Shown here piece by piece: positions 35,470 through 45,397 of a stretch of 64,000 bases of DNA. The notes beneath the pieces are model-generated. The model made no database searches. It was not told the DNA's origin and saw only the letters and a list, made by a program, of their open reading frames with translations. Within the stretch, counting starts at the first letter, position 1; each line of letters starts with the position of its first letter. Origin of the DNA: Haliea sp. (lineage in GTDB: Bacteria; Pseudomonadota; Gammaproteobacteria; Pseudomonadales; Halieaceae). The stretch is taken from contig JADJAL010000060.1 in NCBI GenBank assembly GCA_016704305.1, positions 1-64,000 of the forward strand, in the 5' to 3' direction. The translations under genes and the position numbers were made by a program.

Positions 35470-38126
35470 ATGGGTGAAATAGCCAAAGAAATCCTTCCCG
35501 TCAATATCGAAGACGAGATGAAGCAGTCTTACCTGGATTACGCGATGAGCGTGATCGTCGGGAGGGCCTTGCCGGATGTGCGCGACGGCTTGAAACCGGT
35601 GCACCGGCGCGTGCTGTTTGCGATGAACGAGCTCAGCAACGACTGGAACAAGGCCTACAAAAAATCGGCCCGTATCGTGGGCGATGTGATCGGTAAATAT
35701 CACCCGCACGGCGATTCGGCGGTGTACGACACCATCGTCCGCATGGCCCAGCCCTTCTCCCTGCGCTACATGCTGGTGGACGGCCAGGGCAACTTTGGCT
35801 CCGTGGACGGCGATTCGGCGGCGGCCATGCGCTACACCGAAATCCGCATGCGCAAGATCGCGCATTCGATTCTGGCGGACCTCGACAAGGAAACGGTCGA
35901 CTTTGTCGACAACTACGACGGCACCGAGCGCATTCCCGCCGTGATGCCCACGCGGGTACCCAACCTGCTGATCAACGGTTCCTCCGGCATCGCGGTCGGC
36001 ATGGCCACCAATATTCCGCCGCACAACCTCACCGAGGTGGTCAGTGGCTGCCTGGCGCTGTTGCGCAACCCGGAACTCACCGTGGATGAGCTGATGGAGC
36101 ATATCCCGGGCCCCGATTTCCCCACCGCCGGCATCATCAACGGCCGGGCCGGCATCATCCAGGCTTATCGCACCGGGCGCGGCCGTATTTACGTGCGCGC
36201 CAAGGCGGAAGTCATCCACGACGAAAAGCGTGGCAAGGACATCATCCTGATCCACGAATTGCCCTACCAGTTGAACAAGGCGAAGCTGATAGAGCGCATC
36301 GCCGAGTTGGTGAAGCGAAAAGCACATAGAGGGTATCACCGAGCCGCGCGCGATGAGTCCGACAAGGACGGCATGCGCGTGGTGATTGAGCTGCGCCGTG
36401 GCGAACTGGGCGATGTGGTGCTCAACAACCTCTATGCCCAGACCGGCATGCAGTCGGTGTTCGGCATCAACATGGTGGCGCTGGTCGACGGTCGGCCAAA
36501 GCTGCTGAATCTCAAGGAGATACTCGAAGCCTTTATCCGCCATCGTCGCGAGGTGGTCACGCGGCGCACGGTATACCTGCTGCGCAAGGCGCGCGAACGC
36601 GGACATTGCTGGAAGGCCTGGCCATGCGCTGAGCAACATTGATCCGATCATCGCGCTGATCAAGGCATCGCCGAGCTCCGCCGAAGCGAAGGAGAAACTG
36701 CTCGCGCAGGCCTGGGAACCGGGCGATGTCACCGGCATGCTGGAGCGGGCCGGTAGCGATGCGTGCAGGCCCGATGAGCTGGAACCGCAGTACGGTTTGC
36801 ACGACGGTGCCTATCACCTGTCGCCCGCGCAGGCACAGGCCATTCTCGAGCTGCGCCTGCACCGACTGACCGGGCTGGAGCACGAGAAGCTGCTGAGCGA
36901 ATACCAGGAGAGACTGCGTGAAATCGCGGATTTTCTCGATATTCTCAGCGATCCCGAGCGCCTCAAGCTGGTTATTCGTGAAGAGCTGGAAGAGATTGTC
37001 ACCGAGTATGGCGATGCGCGTCGCACCGAGATCACCGCATCACAGCACGACCTGACCGTTGAAGACCTGATCACGGAAGAAGACCGGGTGGTGACAATTT
37101 CCCACGGCGGTTACGCCAAGACGCAGCCGCTGAGTGATTACCAGGCGCAACGTCGCGGCGGCATGGGCAAGTCCGCGACCGCGGTGAAGGACGAGGATTT
37201 TGTCGAGCACCTGCTGATCGCCAGTACCATGCCACCATCCTGTGCTTCTCCAACCTGGGCAAAGTGTACTGGTTGAAGGTGTACCAGATTCCGCTGGCCG
37301 GTCGCAATTCGCGCGGCCGACCGATGGTCAATCTGCTGCCGCTGGAAGAAGGCGAGCGCGTGACCTCCATCCTGCCGGTGGAAGAGTACACAGAAGGGCA
37401 CTTTATTTTCATGGCGACGGCCAACGGCACCGTGAAGAAAACCGCGCTGACGGATTTTGCCCGCCAGCGCAGCGTGGGCCTGCGCGCCCTGCAGCTGGAT
37501 GAAGGCGATGTACTGGTGGGCACGGCGATCACGCACGGTGACGGCGATGTCATGCTGTTCAGCAGCGAAGGTAAAGCAGTGCGCTTCCAGGAAACCGATG
37601 TGCGCTCTATGGGTCGCACCGCCCGGGTATTCGCGGGATTCGCCTCGGCGCTGGCCACAGCATGATTTCACTTATTATCCCGCGCCCCGAGGGCATGGTG
37701 CTGACGGTGAGTGAGAACGGCTACGGCAAGCGCACCCCGACTTCAGATTTCCCCACCAAGGGACGTGGCGGCAAGGGCTTGATCGCGATGTCGACCAGTG
37801 CACGCAACGGCAACATGGTCGGTGCGGTGCAGGTGTTTGCCGGTGACGAGCTCATGCTGATCTCCAACCAGGGGACACTCGTGCGGACGCGCGCGGACGA
37901 GGTGTCCGTGCTCGGTCGCAATACGCAGGGTGTGCGCGTGATCCGCACCAAGGACGGCGAAAGCCTGGTGGGCGTGCAACGCATAGATGAACCTGCCGAG
38001 CAGCCCGAGGCACACCCCGACGCGGATACCGATATTGACGCCGGTACCGATATTGATCCAACCAACACCGATACCACCACCGATATCGACACCGATACCG
38101 ATACCACAGACGACGCTGCTGAATAA
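35470..38126 (+). CDS. gyrA: DNA gyrase subunit A (sequence contains frameshifts)
   Basis: The subunit breaks and rejoins DNA for negative supercoiling. It begins MGEIAKEILPVNIEDEMKQS. The quinolone-resistance region shows KYHPHGDSAVYDTIVRMAQP with Ser and Asp of the wild type, and the catalytic Tyr lies in AAAMRYTEIRMRKIAH. The C-terminal domain has DYQAQRRGGMGKSATAVKDE (GyrA box) and blade repeats such as GYGKRTPTSDFPTKGRGGKG. Frames change at about 36620, 37235 and 37640, plus a compensated pair near 36315-36350. Since the gene is essential these must be sequence errors. About 885 residues result. The last 35 residues are an unusual Asp/Thr/Ile-rich acidic tail. Confidence 0.95.
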
Positions 38127-38132
38127 TGCGAC

Positions 38133-38165
38133 GGACTCCGGTTGCACAATCAAACCCCGGAGTCC
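38133..38165 (+). terminator. Hairpin between gyrA and serC
   Basis: GGACTCCGG (38133-38141) pairs perfectly with CCGGAGTCC (38157-38165) across a 15-base loop. No T-run follows, so it may be an mRNA processing or attenuation structure and not a full terminator. Confidence 0.4.
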
Positions 38166-38214
38166 TGATGCAAGCCCCAGCCGCTTTTCCCAAACTCTTG
38201 AGGAAGTTACACAG

Positions 38215-39294
38215 ATGACGCGGTGCTACAATTTTTGTGCTGGCCCTGCTTCGCTGCCGGAGTCCGTCCTGCAGATCGCCAGGGACGACATGCTGGATTG
38301 GCACGGCAAGGGCCTGTCCCTGATGGAAATGAGCCATCGCAGCCCCGAGGTGGTGGGTGTGGCAGAGCACGCCGAGCAGACGCTGCGCAACTTGCTGGGC
38401 ATCTCCGACGACTATGCCGTGTTGTTCCTGCAGGGCGGTGCCAGCACGCAGTTTTCCGCCGTGCCGCTCAACCTGCTTGGCGACAAGGGCCGCGCGGACT
38501 ATGTCAACACCGGTGAATGGTCCAAGAAGGCGATCGCCGAAGGGCAGCGCTACGGCGAGGTGAATGTCGTCGCCACTGCCAAGGACACCAACTTCACCAC
38601 GATTCCGCCGCAGCAGTCGTGGCAGCTGGGCGCTGATCCTGCCTACCTCCATTACATCGGCAACGAGACGATAGGCGGCGTGGAGTTTTTCTGGACGCCG
38701 CAGGTGCATGTGCCGTTGGTGGTGGATATGTCGTCCACCATCCTGTCGCGCCCGATCAACGTCGCCGATTACGGCGTGATTTACGCCGGCGCGCAGAAAA
38801 ATATCGGGCCTGCTGGCCTCACGTTGGTGATTGTGCGTCGGGATCTGCTCGGCAGGGCGCATCCCCTGTGTCCTGCGATGCTCAATTGGAAGATCGCGGC
38901 CGACAACGATTCCATGTACAACACACCGCCGACGTTTGCGCTGTACCTCGCAGCCCTGGTATTTGACTGGCTGGTGGAGCAGGGCGGCCTGACTGCGATG
39001 GAAGTGGTCAACCGGCGCAAGGCGCAGAAGCTGTATTCGGCTATCAATGGCAGTGGTTTCTATTCCAATCCCGTGGAGCTTGCCAGCCGCTCCCTGATGA
39101 ACGTGCCATTCATCCTGGCGAATGCCGATCTGGACAAGCAGTTTTTGCAGGAGTCCGAGGCGGCCGGTCTGCTGAACCTCAAGGGGCACCGCTCCGTGGG
39201 CGGCATGCGCGCCAGCATCTACAACGCCGTCAGCGAAGCGGCGGTGGATGCTCTGATCGCCTTTATGCAAGACTTCGAGCAACGCAACGGTTAA
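38215..39294 (+). CDS. serC: Phosphoserine aminotransferase
   Basis: A 359-residue PLP enzyme that converts 3-phosphohydroxypyruvate to phosphoserine and also serves pyridoxal phosphate synthesis. It begins MTRCYNFCAGPASLPESVLQ and shows GISDDYAVLFLQGGASTQFS, EWSKKAIAEGQRYGEV, DMSSTILSRPINVADYGVIY and the PLP lysine in YAGAQKNIGPAGLT, ending GGMRASIYNAVSEAAVDALI. ATG 38215 is preceded by GAGGAAG. It starts the amino acid block serC-pheA-tyrA-aroA. Confidence 0.96.
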   Translation: MTRCYNFCAGPASLPESVLQIARDDMLDWHGKGLSLMEMSHRSPEVVGVAEHAEQTLRNLLGISDDYAVLFLQGGASTQFSAVPLNLLGDKGRADYVNTGEWSKKAIAEGQRYGEVNVVATAKDTNFTTIPPQQSWQLGADPAYLHYIGNETIGGVEFFWTPQVHVPLVVDMSSTILSRPINVADYGVIYAGAQKNIGPAGLTLVIVRRDLLGRAHPLCPAMLNWKIAADNDSMYNTPPTFALYLAALVFDWLVEQGGLTAMEVVNRRKAQKLYSAINGSGFYSNPVELASRSLMNVPFILANADLDKQFLQESEAAGLLNLKGHRSVGGMRASIYNAVSEAAVDALIAFMQDFEQRNG

Positions 39295-39302
39295 GGCCGC
39301 GT

Positions 39303-40421
39303 ATGGCAGACAACAGGGATCTTGAGCAGGTTCGGGCGGATATCGACGCCATTGACCTGGACATCCAGGCACTGATCAACAAGCGGGCGCAGTGTGCGCA
39401 ACGCGTTGCGGACATCAAGCTGGCGGAAGTGGCGGCGGCGCACGCGCGCGGTGACACCGGCGTGGAGCCGGTGTTCTATCGCCCGGAGCGCGAGGCGCAG
39501 GTCCTGCAGCGCATTATCAGTCGCAATGCCGGTCCCCTGGCGGGCGCCAACATGGCGCATATCTTTCGCGAAATCATGTCGGCGTGTCTCGCGCTGGAAA
39601 AGCCGTTACAAGTCGCCTACCTCGGGCCGGAAGGGACGTTCACCCAGGGCGCGGCCATCAAGCATTTCGGCCACGCCGCGATATGCGTGCCACAGGCGAC
39701 GATAGACAGTGTGTTCGCGCAGGTAGAATCCGGCGCCTGCCATTACGGCGTGGTGCCGGTCGAGAATTCCACCGAGGGTATGGTCAGCCATACGCTGGAT
39801 ACGTTCATGGCGTCATCGCTGAAGATATCCGGCGAGGTCGAGCTGCGCATCGGACTGCATCTGCTGGCGGCACCGGGTACGTCCGAGGGCAGTATTACCC
39901 GCATTTGTGCGCACCAGCAGGCGCTCGCCCAGTGCCGTACGTGGTTGGACAAGCACTGGCCGGCCATACCCCGCGAAGCGGTCAGCAGCAACGGTGAGGC
40001 CGCCCGCATGGCGGCACAAATCCCGGGCGTCGCTGCCGTGGCCGGCGATATGGCAGTGGAGCGCTATGCTCTGGAGAAACTGGCGTCGCACATCGAGGAC
40101 TACGCCGATAACACCACGCGCTTCCTGATTATCGGCCGCGAGGAGGTGTTGCCCAGTGGTCGCGACAAGACCTCGATTGTCGTCGCCAGCCGCAATAAAC
40201 CGGGTGCGCTGTTCAGTCTGCTGGAGCCGTTCATGCGCGCCAATGTCAGCCTGACCCGTATCGATACGCGACCGTCGCGCACCGAGAAGTGGGCCTATGT
40301 GTTTTTCATCGAGTTTGAAGGGCATTTACGCGATGAGAAAATCGCGAAAATAATGGTGGAGCTGGAAGAGCAGTCCATCATGCTAAAAGCGCTGGGGTCC
40401 TATCCCCAGGCATTGCTATAG
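39303..40421 (+). CDS. pheA: Bifunctional chorismate mutase / prephenate dehydratase
   Basis: A 372-residue phenylalanine-pathway enzyme. The N-terminal mutase domain covers LEQVRADIDAIDLDIQALIN to about residue 95. The dehydratase domain starts VAYLGPEGTFTQGAAIKHFG and has GVVPVENSTEGMVSHTLDTF and DNTTRFLIIG. The C-terminal ACT domain SRNKPGALFSLLEPFMRANV, with LTRIDTRPSRTEKWAYVFFI, mediates feedback inhibition by phenylalanine. It lies 8 bases after serC. No hisC-type gene follows, unlike Pseudomonas. Confidence 0.96.
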   Translation: MADNRDLEQVRADIDAIDLDIQALINKRAQCAQRVADIKLAEVAAAHARGDTGVEPVFYRPEREAQVLQRIISRNAGPLAGANMAHIFREIMSACLALEKPLQVAYLGPEGTFTQGAAIKHFGHAAICVPQATIDSVFAQVESGACHYGVVPVENSTEGMVSHTLDTFMASSLKISGEVELRIGLHLLAAPGTSEGSITRICAHQQALAQCRTWLDKHWPAIPREAVSSNGEAARMAAQIPGVAAVAGDMAVERYALEKLASHIEDYADNTTRFLIIGREEVLPSGRDKTSIVVASRNKPGALFSLLEPFMRANVSLTRIDTRPSRTEKWAYVFFIEFEGHLRDEKIAKIMVELEEQSIMLKALGSYPQALL

Positions 40422-40428
40422 GCCCACA

Positions 40429-41337
40429 GTGACGTACCCCACTGACACGGTCGTGATTCTCGGCCTTGGATGGATCGGCGGATCACTGGCCAGGGCCCTG
40501 CGCCGCAGCGGATTCAGCCGGCGCTTCATCGGCTATGGACACCGCGAGGCGTCACTGCGCCGAGGCGTGGAACTGGGCGTGATCGACGAATACACACTGG
40601 ATCTGGACGCGGCGATTGCGCGCGCGGACATCCTGGTGATCTGCACGCCGACGCTGACGGCGGCAACGATGCTGGAGCAGATTCTGCCGCGCCTGGGCGC
40701 GCGCGCTGGTGGGCCGGTGATTACGGATGTCGCCAGCGTGAAGGGCAACCTGCGCGATACTGCGATTGCGACAGCGGGCTCCATGCCACCGCAACTGGTG
40801 CTGGGCCACCCGATCGCGGGGTCGGAGCACAGTGGTGTCGAGGCTTCAAATGTCGATTTGTTTTTGCATCACCGGGTGATCCTGACGCCGGTGGAGGGCA
40901 ATGATCCGGCGGCGGTGGAAGTGGTGCGAGCGATGTGGGCGAGCACGGGTGCCGAAGTGCTGGACATGACGGTGGACAGGCATGACGCGGTGCTGGCCGC
41001 GACCAGCCATCTTCCGCATATGCTGGCCTACACGCTGGTGGACGCGCTGGCGTCAGCGGCTGCCAGCGAGGATATGTTCCGCTGCGCCGCCGGTGGCTTT
41101 CGCGATTTCACGCGCATTGCCTCCAGCGACCCGGTGATGTGGCGCGATATTGCACTGGCCAACAAATCGGCCCTGCTCAACGCTATCGACCTGTTCAGTG
41201 AGCATCTCGCGCAATTGCGCGTTGCCGTGCAAGCTGGCAACGCCGATCAGCTAATGAACACCTTCAGTCGGGCCAAGCGCGCCCGCGATGAATTTGCCGC
41301 CCTGCTGGCCGAGCGCAGCGGGTCGAAAACACCTTAA
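40429..41337 (+). CDS. tyrA: Prephenate/arogenate dehydrogenase
   Basis: A 302-residue NAD-dependent enzyme of tyrosine synthesis. It has VVILGLGWIGGSLARALRRS (dinucleotide fold), VICTPTLTAATMLEQILPRL, ITDVASVKGNLRDTAI, the active-site His in GHPIAGSEHSGVEASNVDLF, and AATSHLPHMLAYTLVDALAS. The start is GTG 40429, 7 bases after pheA. In Pseudomonas this domain is fused to AroA; here it ends at 41337 and aroA starts separately 10 bases on. Confidence 0.93.
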   Translation: MTYPTDTVVILGLGWIGGSLARALRRSGFSRRFIGYGHREASLRRGVELGVIDEYTLDLDAAIARADILVICTPTLTAATMLEQILPRLGARAGGPVITDVASVKGNLRDTAIATAGSMPPQLVLGHPIAGSEHSGVEASNVDLFLHHRVILTPVEGNDPAAVEVVRAMWASTGAEVLDMTVDRHDAVLAATSHLPHMLAYTLVDALASAAASEDMFRCAAGGFRDFTRIASSDPVMWRDIALANKSALLNAIDLFSEHLAQLRVAVQAGNADQLMNTFSRAKRARDEFAALLAERSGSKTP

Positions 41338-41347
41338 GGTTCACGAT

Positions 41348-42652
41348 ATGCATTTCACGTTACAGCCCGGCGGAAACCTGAAGGGTGAAGCCAGAGTCCC
41401 GGGTGACAAATCCATTTCTCACCGCGCCATCATGCTCGGTGCGCTGGCCGAAGGCACCTCACGGGTCAACGGATTCCTGGAGGGCGAGGATGCGCTGGCC
41501 ACATTGGCGGCGTTTCGCGCGATGGGGGTGCAGATCGAGGGTCCGGTGGACGGCTGCGTGACAGTGCATGGCGTCGGGCTGCACGGCCTGCGCGCCCCCG
41601 ACCAGCCATTAGACCTCGGCAATGCCGGCACCGGTATGCGCCTTTTGTGCGGCCTGCTGGCCGGCCAACCCTTCGACACTGAGCTGACTGGCGATGCTTC
41701 ACTCTGCAGTCGACCCATGGGGCGAGTCATCGAGCCCCTGACGCGTATGGGCGCACGTATTGAATCCGCTGCGGGCGGGCGGCCGCCGCTGGCGATTCGC
41801 GGCGGCCAGCGCTTGCGGGGAATTCATTACGACCTGCCGATGGCGAGCGCCCAGGTGAAGTCCTGCTGCCTGCTGGCCGGGCTTTACAGCGAGGGAGAAA
41901 CCTCGGTCACTGAACCTGCGCCCACGCGCGATCACACCGAACGCATGCTGCGCGGTTTCGGCTACCCGGTGCAGTCGGTCAACGGCGAGATTTCATTGCA
42001 GGGCGGCGGCAGCCTGGTGGCCTGTGATATAGAAGTGCCAGCCGATATTTCGTCGGCGACCTTTTTTCTGGTGGGTGCCAGTATCGCCCCCGGCTCAGAC
42101 CTGCTGCTCAGCCATGTCGGCATCAATCCCACGCGCATCGGTGTCATCAATATCCTGCAACTGATGGGCGCAGACATCAGCTTGCAGAACCAGCGTGAAG
42201 TCGGCGGCGAACCCGTAGCCGATATCCGTGTGCGCTATGCACCCCTGCACGGAGTCGAGATACCTGCCGACCAGGTGCCGCTCGCAATTGACGAGTTCCC
42301 GGCGTTGTTTATTGCCGCCGCCTGCGCGCAGGGGCGCACCGTCCTGCACGGTGCCGAGGAACTGCGGGTCAAGGAAAGCGACCGCATCGCCGCGATGGCG
42401 GCGGGCCTGACCACGCTCGGCGTGCGCAATACCGTGCTGGATGACGGTATTGTCATCGAGGGTGGCCCGATGGGAGCCGGCACCATCCATACCTATAACG
42501 ACCATCGCATCGCCATGTCGTTTGCGATCGCCGCGCTGCGTGCTGAGGGCGAGATTACCGTGCGGGACTGCGGCCATGTGGCGACGTCGTTTCCCGGGTT
42601 TGATGTGCTTGCGCGCCGTCTCGGCCTGCGCATCAGCGCAGTGGCAGATTAG
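41348..42652 (+). CDS. aroA: 3-phosphoshikimate 1-carboxyvinyltransferase (EPSP synthase)
   Basis: A 434-residue enzyme that joins PEP to shikimate 3-phosphate. Motifs are RVPGDKSISHRAIMLGALAE, DLGNAGTGMRLLCGLLAGQP, SRPMGRVIEPLTRMGARIES, ADISSATFFLVGASIAPGSD, ELRVKESDRIAAMAAGLTTL and YNDHRIAMSFAIAALRAEG. I took ATG 41348 (MHFTLQPGGNLKGEARVPGD); the frame is open upstream into tyrA. The stop is 4 bases before the cmk start, so the genes are co-translated. The LCGLLAGQ spelling resembles class I-like enzymes of this lineage. Confidence 0.95.
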   Translation: MHFTLQPGGNLKGEARVPGDKSISHRAIMLGALAEGTSRVNGFLEGEDALATLAAFRAMGVQIEGPVDGCVTVHGVGLHGLRAPDQPLDLGNAGTGMRLLCGLLAGQPFDTELTGDASLCSRPMGRVIEPLTRMGARIESAAGGRPPLAIRGGQRLRGIHYDLPMASAQVKSCCLLAGLYSEGETSVTEPAPTRDHTERMLRGFGYPVQSVNGEISLQGGGSLVACDIEVPADISSATFFLVGASIAPGSDLLLSHVGINPTRIGVINILQLMGADISLQNQREVGGEPVADIRVRYAPLHGVEIPADQVPLAIDEFPALFIAAACAQGRTVLHGAEELRVKESDRIAAMAAGLTTLGVRNTVLDDGIVIEGGPMGAGTIHTYNDHRIAMSFAIAALRAEGEITVRDCGHVATSFPGFDVLARRLGLRISAVAD

Positions 42653-42656
42653 CTAC

Positions 42657-43337
42657 GTGGCCAGCGTGCCGGTCATTACCGTCGACGGACCCTCCGGGGT
42701 GGGCAAGGGCACGATCAGCCATATGCTCGCCGACCGCCTCGGTTGGCACCTGCTCGACAGCGGTGCACTGTATCGCGTGACAGGCCAGGCCTGTGTTATC
42801 GAGGGTGTCAGTTGGGACGATGACCCGGCGGTGGCCGATGTCGCGCGGCACCTGGATGTGGCTTTTTCGCTTGCCGCTAACGGCGAGATGCTGGTCGCCT
42901 ACAAGGGCTTGGATGTCAGCGCGGCGATTCGAACCGAGGAGGGCGGACGCGGCGCCTCCACCGTGGCTGCGATTCCCGCCGTGCGCGAAGCGCTGTTCGC
43001 GCGGCAGCGCGATTTCCTCCAGCCGCCCGGACTGGTGGCGGACGGTCGCGACATGGGTACCGTGGTGTTTCCCGATGCGCCGCTCAAATTTTTCCTCACC
43101 GCGAGTGCCGCTGAGCGCGCTGAGCGTCGCTACAAGCAGTTGCTCGAAAAGGGTGAAAGTGTTAGTCTCCCGCGCCTTCTGGCGGATATACAGGAACGGG
43201 ACGAGCGCGACAGCAGTCGCTCTGTATCTCCCCTGGTTCCCGCCGAAGACGCCATCGTCATTGACAGCAGCGCCACGCCCATCAGCGATGTGTTTGCGCG
43301 GGTAATGCTGGAAGTGAAGAAAAAAGGTTTTATCTAG
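42657..43337 (+). CDS. cmk: Cytidylate kinase
   Basis: A 226-residue kinase that phosphorylates CMP and dCMP. The P-loop is VITVDGPSGVGKGTISHMLA, followed by LGWHLLDSGALYRV (NMP site), GLVADGRDMGTVVFPDAPLK, FFLTASAAERAERRYKQLLE and the LID region DIQERDERDSSRSVSPLVPA. The GTG at 42657 is 4 bases after the aroA stop and gives the standard length. It precedes rpsA, the usual order. Confidence 0.94.
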   Translation: MASVPVITVDGPSGVGKGTISHMLADRLGWHLLDSGALYRVTGQACVIEGVSWDDDPAVADVARHLDVAFSLAANGEMLVAYKGLDVSAAIRTEEGGRGASTVAAIPAVREALFARQRDFLQPPGLVADGRDMGTVVFPDAPLKFFLTASAAERAERRYKQLLEKGESVSLPRLLADIQERDERDSSRSVSPLVPAEDAIVIDSSATPISDVFARVMLEVKKKGFI

Positions 43338-43518
43338 CCGGGGGCGCATAGCCGTACGCGGCCATTTATTCCTTAAAATTGGCATTCCTGCTGTTTTTCC
43401 GACTGATTCCAGTCAGGGTTGGAAGAATGGCTAACTCAGGGTAACCCGGGCCGACTGGAGGCGCGGTGGTAGAGAGAGTCAGGCAACTGCCTCAATCACA
43501 ACACACAGGTACTACGCA

Positions 43519-45195
43519 ATGAGCGAATCCTTCGCCGAACTATTTGAAGAGAGTCTGAAAACCGTCGATATGCAGCCGGGTGCAATTGTCACCGGCGTGA
43601 TCATCGACATCGATAACGAGTGGGTCACCGTACACGCGGGCTTGAAGTCCGAAGGTGTTATCCCTCGTGCACAGTTTATAGATGCTAACGGCAAGTGCAC
43701 GCTTAGTATCGGCGACGAAGTACAGGTCGCGCTGGAAGCCGTGGAAGACGGATTCGGCGAGACCAAATTGTCGCGTGAAAAGGCCAAGCGCGCCGAATCC
43801 TGGAAGGACCTGGAAGCGGCACACGAAGCCAACGCGGTGGTTGTCGGTATCATCAACGGCAAGGTCAAGGGTGGCTTTACCGTGGATATCAACACCATCA
43901 GGGCATTCCTCCCGGGCTCTCTGGTGGATGTCCGTCCGGTGCGCGAAACACTGCACCTGGAAGGCAAGGAACTCGAATTCAAAGTCATCAAGCTGGACCA
44001 GAAGCGCAACAACGTGGTGGTTTCACGTCGCGCTGTGATGGAAGCCGCCAACAGCGTTGAGCGCGACGCGCTGCTGGAATCGCTGCAGGAAGGCATGTCA
44101 GTCAAAGGTATCGTGAAGAACCTGACGGACTACGGCGCGTTCGTAGATCTCGGTGGTGTCGATGGCCTGCTGCACATTACCGATATGGCATGGAAGCGCA
44201 TCAAGCACCCCTCCGAGATCGTGGAAGTGGGCATGGAGATCGACGTCAAGATTCTCAAGTTCGATCGTGAGCGCAACCGCGTATCACTGGGCTTGAAACA
44301 GCTCGGCGAAGACCCCTGGCTGGAAATCACCGGCCGTTACCCGGAAGGCAGTCGCGTGAAAGCGAAAATCACCAACCTCACCGATTACGGCTGCTTTGCC
44401 GAGTTGGAGGAGGGCGTTGAAGGCCTGGTGCACGTGTCCGAGATGGATTGGACCAACAAAAACGTACATCCCTCCAAAATCGTCAGCCTGGGTGATGAAG
44501 TCGAGGTGATGGTTCTGGATATCGACGAGGATCGTCGCCGCATCTCACTGGGTATCAAGCAGTGCCAGCAAAATCCCTGGGACGCGTTTGCCTCACAATA
44601 CGCCAAGGGCGCCAAAATCTCGGGCAACATCAAGTCCATTACTGACTTCGGCATATTCATCGGCCTGGAAGGTAACATCGACGGACTGGTGCACCTGTCC
44701 GACATCAGCTGGAACGAACCCGGCGAAGAAGCGGTCCGCAACTACAAGAAGGGCGATGAGATTGAGACGGTTATTCTGTCCATCGACTCCGAGCGCGAGC
44801 GCATTTCACTCGGTATCAAACAACTTGAAGACGACCCTTTCGGCAACTATGTAGCCGAGCATGATCGCGGTGCGATCGTCAGCGGCGAAGTCGTTGCAGT
44901 GGATGCCAAGTCGGTCACGATCAAACTGGCCGATGATGTTGAAGGTATTCTGAAGGCCTCCGACATCAGCCGTGAGAAAGTGGAAGATGCGCGCAATGCC
45001 TTCAAAGTCGGAGACACCGTCGAAGCCAAGATCATTGCGGTAGACCGCAAGAATCGCGGTCTGGCGCTGTCCATCAAGGCGAAGGACTTTGACGATGAGA
45101 AGGAGGCCGTGAAGACGCTGAAGGAGTCTGAAAACGAAACGGCTTCTCCGGGTACCATCGGTGACCTGATCAAGGCGCAGATGAGCGAACAGTAA
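43519..45195 (+). CDS. rpsA: 30S ribosomal protein S1
   Basis: A 558-residue protein with six S1 RNA-binding domains, for example PGAIVTGVIIDIDNEWVTVH, VKGIVKNLTDYGAFVDLGGV, DGLLHITDMAWKRIKHPSEI, VKAKITNLTDYGCFAELEEG and ISGNIKSITDFGIFIGLEGN. It helps mRNA bind the 30S subunit. The length is normal for gammaproteobacteria. The 181-base leader between cmk and ATG 43519 has no gene and may hold the promoter and autoregulatory structure of rpsA. A strong terminator follows at 45228. Confidence 0.97.
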   Translation: MSESFAELFEESLKTVDMQPGAIVTGVIIDIDNEWVTVHAGLKSEGVIPRAQFIDANGKCTLSIGDEVQVALEAVEDGFGETKLSREKAKRAESWKDLEAAHEANAVVVGIINGKVKGGFTVDINTIRAFLPGSLVDVRPVRETLHLEGKELEFKVIKLDQKRNNVVVSRRAVMEAANSVERDALLESLQEGMSVKGIVKNLTDYGAFVDLGGVDGLLHITDMAWKRIKHPSEIVEVGMEIDVKILKFDRERNRVSLGLKQLGEDPWLEITGRYPEGSRVKAKITNLTDYGCFAELEEGVEGLVHVSEMDWTNKNVHPSKIVSLGDEVEVMVLDIDEDRRRISLGIKQCQQNPWDAFASQYAKGAKISGNIKSITDFGIFIGLEGNIDGLVHLSDISWNEPGEEAVRNYKKGDEIETVILSIDSERERISLGIKQLEDDPFGNYVAEHDRGAIVSGEVVAVDAKSVTIKLADDVEGILKASDISREKVEDARNAFKVGDTVEAKIIAVDRKNRGLALSIKAKDFDDEKEAVKTLKESENETASPGTIGDLIKAQMSEQ

Positions 45196-45227
45196 CACCC
45201 CGCAAGGGCTTCGTAGAGTCCCCGAAA

Positions 45228-45255
45228 GGGCTCACCGTCGGTGAGCCCTTTTTTT
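45228..45255 (+). terminator. Rho-independent terminator after rpsA
   Basis: Stem GGGCTCACC / GGTGAGCCC (45228-45236 and 45240-45248) with loop GTC, followed by seven T. Confidence 0.93.
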
Positions 45256-45397
45256 GTTTCTGCAGGTTCATGAACGCACGACAATTCAGTAAGAAATTCA
45301 CTTTTCCGTTAAAAAATAACAAGTTGCGAATTATTTAAGCACGGTACACAATGAACCCCTGACGATTACCGCCATAAGAACACCTCGCGGGGGCCGC

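Noticed and set aside
35452..36738. 428-residue minus-strand reading over gyrA
   Set aside because: It is a shadow of the gyrA codon pattern; the plus strand has clear gyrase motifs.
36600..37670. Programmed frameshifting in gyrA
   Set aside because: The shifts go in both directions with no slippery site and downstream structure, and gyrase A is not known to use it; sequence errors explain it better.
37852..39372. 506-residue minus-strand reading over the end of gyrA and serC
   Set aside because: It is antisense of two well-conserved genes, with no domain of its own.
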